Source: Eutreptiella sp. 'Long Island Sound 2002' (lineage: Eukaryota; Euglenozoa; Euglenophyceae; Eutreptiales; Eutreptiaceae). Taken from it: DNA of 64,000 nt. The DNA is taken from positions 38,938,025-39,002,024 of the forward strand of contig OZ038390.1 of the NCBI GenBank assembly GCA_964036045.1, given 5' to 3'. Shown here in pieces: positions 57,590-64,000 of this stretch. Numbering within the stretch: the first letter of the stretch is position 1; each line of letters opens with the position of its first letter. The notes under the pieces were generated by a model. It made no database searches and was not told where the DNA came from. It worked only from the letters and a program-made list of their open reading frames with translations. A program made the position numbers and the translations under genes.

Positions 57590-59190
57590 GGGCTTGAGAA
57601 TGGGCGATGTGTGTTCGTGAGCCCAATGGAGTGCAGAACAGGGGCCGGGTCAGGCGTGTGAAGAGCGGGTTCTGCGTCGCAGGGCGATCTTCTTTAGACC
57701 GCAACCCTTTTCCATTTGTTGGGTCTGGTTTTCAGCAACTGTCACCGCAGTGGGGCCCGCCCCCCCGCGCAGCCGCTTGCCTGTGGGTTGCGCGGTGGTA
57801 TGGCCTCGTCTAAACACGGGATCCGTCTGACTGTCATTTTCCATCTCCCCCAATTTCGTGAGGAGTGGAGGGAAGGGGGGGGTAAGTGCCATTGATTGCG
57901 CTTTCATTTCGACGACGTTCCTCACACACACGTACACACACGAAAGACCCACGTGGGCTCTCCTCTATGATGTGGCTGGGGGACGTGTTCGCGTCCATTT
58001 TGGCGGCGCTCAGCAGCGCGTCGCGAGCGCAGACAGCGTCGGGGCACCCCCCCCCCCGGGGGGGGAGGACAATATTTCGGAGGCTTTCCCCCCTCCCTCC
58101 CCCGGCCGACGGCCCTGTGAGGCACTGAGGGTGACAGGTAGGACCAAGCACAGGGCCAAGATCGGGCGGCTGGCACCGGAGCCTGTGCTGGGTAGGAAGG
58201 GGGACACCGGAGAGGGCAGGGAGCAGGGCCGCAATCCCCCCCCCCCAAACCCCCAAGGCGGCTGCCAGCACAACGATGAGGGGGACAGCCCGACAGCGGC
58301 GCCCCACGCTTAACAGGGCCGAGCTGCACGACGCACCCGCGTGCTCTGCTTGTGCAGGGCACAGCGCGGTTCGTTTTTGCTGCTGATGGCGGCACGGGGG
58401 GCACGGGGCGCGGCCCCTTCTGTCCAGGTAACGGCGACACTCTTGGGGCTGGGCTTCACTCTGCGAGTGCAGCCACAGGGGGGCGCCCCAGCGGCGGCCA
58501 TGCGTTCGGGTGACGGTGAGGAGGCACACAGCCCCCAGTCTGGACATGGGTGCTGCACCGAAGATCCCACATGACGCGGCGGCCCCGGTCCTTCCGTCGC
58601 GCCACGATACACCGGCGGGTGGGGGTGGGCTAGGGCAGGCTACAGGCAGGCTCTAACCCACTAACCCTCTCCCTTCCCCTTTGCATTAGCTTCCAGGACC
58701 TAAATAGGCTTGTGCCCTCTATAATACGCCCCCCCCCCCCCCCAGGGCTCCTTTTAACAACTTGGCACCATTGGGGGACCCCCCCCCCCCAAGATGTTGG
58801 GCCAAATTTCTCTGGCGCCTTTGGTGCCAATTGGTCTGACCAAAAATTTTCTTCGGCTCCTGAGGCGCCTCTAAAAACTCAGCACCGTTGGGGGGGTGGA
58901 CCCCCCCCCCCTTAAAACAAGCCCCCCCCCTCCCCCTCCCCACACACACCTAACCCCACTGACCCATATTGGTATAACTTCTTCTTGTAGCCCCCTCCCC
59001 CCCCACACACCATGGCTTCGTGCCAAACCCCCCGCCACACACACACACACACACACTGCGTCCTGCATCCTGTGTCCATCTGCCTGTGCTTCCTGTGCGG
59101 AGGCCCCAATGGGGACGGGGCCTCTAATCCCTGGTGCCCAAGTTGTGGATCAGGCAGTAGTGTGCCCGTCAGCGGGGCTTCAGAACTTCA
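57590..59190. other. Low-complexity intergenic region
   Basis: Many C and G runs (58040, 58233, 58727, 58780, 58903, 58921) and short CA tracts (59036). The ORFs are Pro- or Gly-rich translations of these. No gene recognised. Confidence 0.5.
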
Positions 59191-59290
59191 GAACTCATGG
59201 TTCGGCTGTCCAGCAGCACAAAGTAGGAGTTGAACCTTTCAGTGTGTGCAATGATTGAAAAGACTTGGGCGTCACACACACACACACGCG
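59191..59290 (+). repeat. SINE-like repeat with CA tail, copy 1
   Basis: It starts AACTCATGGTTCGG, continues with GAGTTGAACCTTTCAG and ends TTGGGCGTCACACACACA. It matches the start and end of the copy at 60621-60738. Confidence 0.6.
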
Positions 59291-59471
59291 CGCGCGTGCG
59301 CGCGCAGACGGAGCATGATTTGAAGACGGCCCTGGGACGCCCCCCCCCCTAATGAAACTTCTAGGCCCAAGCGAGGGGGGTGGGGGGGGGGACGAAAGCT
59401 TGGCATAAAATTCCAAACATTGTTGAGTATACGTAAGTGTGGGTGGTCCCCAAGATCACGAGGTATGCAAT

Positions 59472-60122
59472 GGGGGCATATTGCGTGTTGTGTGTGCGCT
59501 GTGCACAAAGTTTGTACAGGACCATACCCAAACTGCATAGTAGTGCCTAGTATCAATAACAATGAGCCTTGTTGTGCATTTATATGACTTGCCTGCATGC
59601 CTAGCCCTCCTTTCTAGTGCATTTGTGTGTGTTGTTGTGCATGCGACTCAAAAAGGGTACCCGATTCAGTGTTGTGGTGATACATTCGGGTACCCTATTC
59701 GGGGGCCTCCACTACTCTGCCATCTCTCAGATCTTCATGTCCACATCAATGGAAAGGGAGTACCGGGTGCACTCACCTTCACCACCACCCTCTCCCAGTC
59801 AGCCCGGTCGTAGTCTTCTCGCATTGCCAGAGGCCAAGCGGCGCGATCCCCCGCCATTGGGGGTCGAATACGCCGTCTACGTCGGTGTCACAACCACGCT
59901 AGGCAAGCCGGCCGGCACGGGCCCCCTCTGCTTCGACCGCTGTTTAGGTTGCAATTTGTGGCCTTGGATGGTTTGGGGGGGGGGGGGTGCAACATCAAGC
60001 TGTGCAACACTGTGGGGGTGTAGTATGGTCCAGAGAGGCAAGAATATTGCCAATGGTAGCAAAAATCCCCAATTTCCCCCTGTAATGTGCGCGTTGTGCC
60101 CGCGCTGTGCACAAACGCCCCC
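59472..60122 (+). mobile_element. GGGGG-ended element family D
   Basis: 651 bp from GGGGGCATATTGCGTG to GCACAAACGCCCCC, flanked by AAT on both sides (59469-59471, 60123-60125). GCGCTGTGCACAAA lies inside both ends in the same orientation. No transposase frame is visible; the plus ORF from 59617 runs out of the element. The end motif is close to that of family C. Confidence 0.75.
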
Positions 60123-60409
60123 AATTCCGAGACCTGACTTAAAGTATGCATCAAGTCTTAATGGGAATCCCCCCCCCCCCCCACACAGACACGCGTCGAT
60201 TGATCCACCGCTGTGTGGTGCCGCAGGCTCGCCCAGACAGGGGCCCTGCACAGGGGTCGGCGCATGGGCATTCGGGGATGCAGGGCGTGGTAGGTGCGTC
60301 GAGGCTGTACATAGTCTTCGTGTCGTGCTGAGAGGGAGGAAAGGGCCGCAAGGAGCGACGATCCAAACATTGGTGCAGTGCGAACAATGCTGTAGAGAGG
60401 TGATGTATG

Positions 60410-60496
60410 ATAGCGAACTCCGTGGATTTTGTTGAAATGCTTGGGCGTCACACACATACGGGTCTCCCTCTTTAATATTGTGCTTCCCCTTGGGCG

Positions 60497-60497
<1 letters not shown>
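60410..60497 (+). repeat. SINE-like repeat 3' fragments
   Basis: Two partial copies of the tail GCTTGGGCGTCACACACA/CCTTGGGCGTCACACACA (60438-60456 and 60488 on), the second leading into the long CA run. Confidence 0.5.

Positions 60498-60559
<62 letters not shown>
60498..60559. repeat. (CA)n microsatellite
   Basis: About 31 CA units forming the tail of a SINE-like fragment. Confidence 0.97.
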
Positions 60560-60560
<1 letters not shown>

Positions 60561-60620
60561 TGTTGCGTGTTTGCTCAGCGTCTCGCCCGCTTCCTGAAGC
60601 CCGTCGAGAGGGCACATGAA

Positions 60621-60738
60621 ATTCAGAATTCATGGTTCGGTCGCCTAGCGGTAGGATTTCGGAGTTGTACCTCGCAGTTTGTGCAAGATTTGAATGATTT
60701 GGGCGTCACACACACACACACACACACACAGACACACA
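60621..60738 (+). repeat. SINE-like repeat with CA tail, full copy
   Basis: ATTCATGGTTCGGTCGCCTA followed by GCGGTAGGATTTCGG resembles the 5' half of a tRNA with a box A. The unit ends GATTTGGGCGTCACACACAC. About 100 bases plus CA tail. tRNA origin is inferred, not shown. Confidence 0.55.
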
Positions 60739-60739
60739 C

Positions 60740-62455
60740 ACGTGCGTGCGCGCGAAGAGATACAGGGACAACCAGCCACTATCTGCTCGGTGCCAGGCCC
60801 ACAAGCAGCCCATGCCCAGATGCACCTCGATGCACACGGAGGCACACCTCACAGTCCTCGGCCCGCACAGGACCGGCATCCGGTCCATGCCAGCAGACCG
60901 GCGCGCACCAAAGACCAGTGAGAGTGGCACCAGTGAGACCAGCGGGACCACCATTCCACTCTCATGGGCCTTGCCTCGCTCACCCCCCAGAGACACAACT
61001 GCAGTGGATGACCAAGCAGGTCAAACAGAAGACATGGCACTGGAGGCTACCCGTACTACACCGTAACCAACCAGCCTTTCTGGGACCCCCCCCTTCCCTC
61101 GCTCCCCGCTCTCTTCAGATCGCAGGAGGCTCTGCCTGAGCTGATGGCCCCGTGCAGGGATGTGGATCTGTTGGGTCTAGGGTGACCAGCCTGGAAAAGC
61201 CTGGAGCCCCCCGCGAAGTGCCTCGCCTGCTGACCCCAACTGGCCCCCCTTCCTCGTACAGTACTGCCCCCCCCCCCCCCCTCCACAAACACATGCATGG
61301 CATCCATCAGCGGCCAGGCGGCGGAGACCAGGAGGACTGGCAGTCTGAGCGGAGCCCAGAAAGCAAGAGGACAGCGCCGGACGCGGACGCATGCCCAAGT
61401 GCAGCCGGCAGCTGGGCATCGGGCGAGCAGAGGGACTGAAGCCCCTTGTTGACGTAGGCAGGTGCAGGGACGGGTGTGCCGGAGGCCTAAGGCCGCCAGC
61501 CATGATGTGAGCGAAGCACCCGTGATGCACCCTCGGCCCTGCTGACACATCCCGGTGCCCCTCCCTAATGCATCCCCCCCACCCCCCACCCCACCCGGCA
61601 AGAAGGGGACACATGGGCTGAACTGGACTACATAGGACTGGTGGTTGAACATGTCGATGGCGGGGACATTCAGTCTATCAGCACCGATCATCGAGCCTCT
61701 GCCCAGCACACAGACACACACACGTTATGGCATAAGGCTGACAGACTGAGTGCATGGAAGTATTTGCTTTTGATGTTGCACATAGGCTCAGCATTGCACC
61801 TGAACCAGGTCCCTCCCTCGTGGTCCGCACTGTGGGCGGTTTGGATACCATACCGTGGTGGTGACTCAAGTGCCGTCTCAGCTCCATCCATGCGGCTTCT
61901 CATCGATGTTGGGTTGGCAGGGCTACTTTGCACGAACAGTAGCGACCCATTTCATGGACCTTGGCACAGCAGCTGACGTCATGTGGCACAAACCACCCAT
62001 TTGACAAAGATGTCTTCACTGCAGACCGGCTTATGAGAAGCGTGTTTCAGATGAGCACAACAGCCACTTGTCAGAGATAAGCCTGTTAACAGGCGATGCC
62101 AGTCCGTACAGTGCAGAACATTGACTTATCACAGCGGGACTGCGCAAGAAGTAGGCACAGGACACTCATTCATGGCACAATTAGCACGAGCCCATGTCGC
62201 AACCAAAACAGCCGGTCTGTTGGCTGGACAGTAAACACCGGCGGCATCCATTTGCATACTCAGCTGACCCTTCTCCAGTGCACAGCTACGCAGCTGACTT
62301 TTCTCCGGTGCACAGCTGCGGAAAAAATTGTGTGCAAAAAGGGGGGGCAGCCAGCAAAAAGGCCTTGGACCCAAAACCCCAAGAGGCCTTTTTTTCAAAG
62401 GGGGGGGGGTGCACAAACCCGGTGTCCAAGTCCTGAGAAACCGACCCCCCCCTGA
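60740..62455. other. Intergenic region, no gene recognised
   Basis: ORFs of up to 221 codons on minus overlap C runs (61266, 61567) and have no recognisable domain. A 33-base direct repeat-like pair (CTGACTTTTCTCCGGTGCACAG and a variant) lies at 62267-62310. Confidence 0.4.
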
Positions 62456-64000
62456 CCTCTACCCTTTTCAGCAGGTCTCCCCAGAACAGGTCACGAGGCC
62501 CTCCCACATGCACAAGAAATCTGCCAATTGAACAGCCATGGGCTCCTGCTTTCACCCGCCTCGATTAGGTCTGCCCAGACGTTCAAATTGTTGCAATGCG
62601 CAGGCACTGTACTTAAGCCCCTCCCCCCCCCCCCCAAAGACCACCCTTTCGTTTTTCCCATCATCGACCAATGCTTCCCCCCTTATGTCGTTGGTGGGAA
62701 GCACATATCATCGGTGGCGGAACTGATTGAACACCACCCTGCAGAGTCTCTGCATCTCCTTCCTGGACAATTGGGCTGGGCGGCGATAGAGGCCAACTGG
62801 GCCATCCGCTGTAAAGCCGCAAAAGAGCACAATTCTTTTCGCTCGACATCCTACTTCTTAAAAGTCTACGGACAATTGCTGCACAGGTGGCAGCAATCCA
62901 AAGCACATGGAATCCGCCCAGAACAATTGTCCGCCTTCCTGGATCTGCTCATGTCTCTCCGGCGGGGGGATTCAGCGGACAGACCGCAGCTTGAGCCAAC
63001 CCCCCCCACACCGCCCCCCACCAAAGCACAGCTGCGTGCCAAACGCAGACTCGAACGCAAGATGCGCTCACTACACAAACTGATTGCTCACCTTGACAGC
63101 CTTGAAGACCAGGGATATATGTTGGTCTTTACAGATGGCTCATCAGAGCGCTTCGAGGGGCTTGGTTATGTGGGGGGCTATGGGGTCTTTTCAACCCTCC
63201 CAGTCTCGCTGTCTGCCCCAGTGCCGCTGCACATGAAACAAACTATTAACGCGGCAGAACTCCTGGCGGCACTGCAGGCCCTACGGCTGCATGCCGATGA
63301 GCCTAAGATTGCCATCTGCACGGATTCTGAGTATGTCCTTAAAGGGGCGCAGGGAGCGGCGCGCCGGTGGCAGGCGAGAGGTTGGGTGGGATCGGCGGGA
63401 CCTGTGTCAAATATCCCTCTCTGGAAAGAGCTACTGCAGCTTTTGGATTCCACTTTTCAAGATATTCTGTGGGTGAAAGTTCCCTCCCACGTGAATGTGG
63501 AAGGTAACGAGCAGGCCGACACCCTGGCTAACAATGGTAGACTCAGCAACCCCCTGTACCCAGCTCGGAAGACCCCCAGGGTCCAAGCGGCAGGGCAACG
63601 CGCCAAACGGGCACGCCAGGTAGCGGCTCGGAGTCCCCCCCCCCGGGGTGTGTCCCCCCCGCGCCCAATCGTACTGAATTTTGAGCAGTGTATTGCTTCA
63701 CCAGGACCAAGAGAGGAAACCCCGGATGTCCCTTCGGATCAGGGGCATGAGAGTGATGTGTGGCTGCAATTGGGTTTAGTTGAGATGCCAGACAGCCCGA
63801 GGAGCGAGGAGTCTACGCACAGCCACCTGTCGAGTGTTCCCACAGTCACCAATCACTCGGAAGGGCCGGGGACCCCCACAACCCCATTTTGTGACAGGAT
63901 CACGCATACAAGGGGGGGGAGGCGCAGCCCTTCAACGTCCTGCAGCGAGCACGGATCCACAGAGACCCAAACCCCCCCACCGGCGCCTGACACCGCATAC
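62456..64000 (+). CDS. RNase H-domain protein, open frame running off the window
   Basis: The frame is open for 515 codons from the stop at 62453 to the window end; a splice acceptor (CTTTTCAG, 62464-62471) may start the exon. RNase H cuts RNA in RNA-DNA hybrids. All four catalytic acids are present: Asp in VFTDGSSERFEG (63134), Glu in NAAELLAALQAL (63257), Asp in CTDSEYVLKGA (63323) and Asp in GNEQADTLANNG (63518). RWQARGWVGSAGPVSNIPLW matches the basic loop region of RNase H1-type enzymes. About 225 codons upstream (FPIIDQCFPPYVVGG, then AKRRLERKMRSLHK) show no reverse transcriptase motif. Downstream is Pro/Ser-rich. The dead homologue at 33386-34895 shows that this is a repeated, probably transposon-borne gene. 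Intactness is unknown beyond 64000. Confidence 0.8.

Overview
This window is nuclear DNA of a eukaryote. The genes are built from GT-AG exons that are rich in G and C. They sit in a very repeat-rich background full of C and G homopolymers, TG/CA microsatellites and transposon debris. A ciliary coiled-coil gene, a PTEN-type phosphatase, RAD18, a copper P-type ATPase and a Ser-Pro-rich secreted protein together suggest a flagellated protist or alga with a large, transposon-loaded genome. The species cannot be fixed from the sequence alone.

Layout. 1-13398: the 3' ten exons of a P1B-type copper ATPase (its N-terminus lies before the window); the introns hold microsatellites and a module that occurs in both orientations. 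13399-21484: intergenic, with a 31-bp satellite and a 521-bp transposon flanked by TAT. 21505-24108: a PH-PTEN phosphatase-C2-PH protein whose two PH segments are a very recent 608-bp duplication. 24109-35740: transposon territory, with a BED-finger relic, GGGGG-ended elements, a DDE transposase relic and an RNase H relic split by an insertion. 35747-36643: a secreted spondin-domain protein. 36644-45750: more elements, an inverted GC-rich minisatellite, a 43-bp repeat carrying CArg-type boxes (CC-A/T6-GG), and a nested transposon pair. 45753-48395: a three-exon ciliary coiled-coil protein. 48396-54067: largely unassigned, with one short element. 54068-56781: RAD18 (RING, UBZ, SAP). 56684-59470: possible minus-strand exons, then low-complexity DNA. 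59191-60738: short SINE-like repeats and a 651-bp element. 62456-64000: an open frame with an RNase H domain that runs off the window.

The host genes are unrelated to each other (copper export, phosphoinositide signalling, cell surface, cilium, DNA-damage tolerance), so no operon-like logic is expected. The main finding is a set of transposon families that share one end design: GGGGG/CCCCC termini, 3-bp A/T target duplications, and a short GC-rich motif just inside both ends in the same orientation. One family carries fragments of a Harbinger-like DDE transposase and a small SH3/Tudor-like protein.
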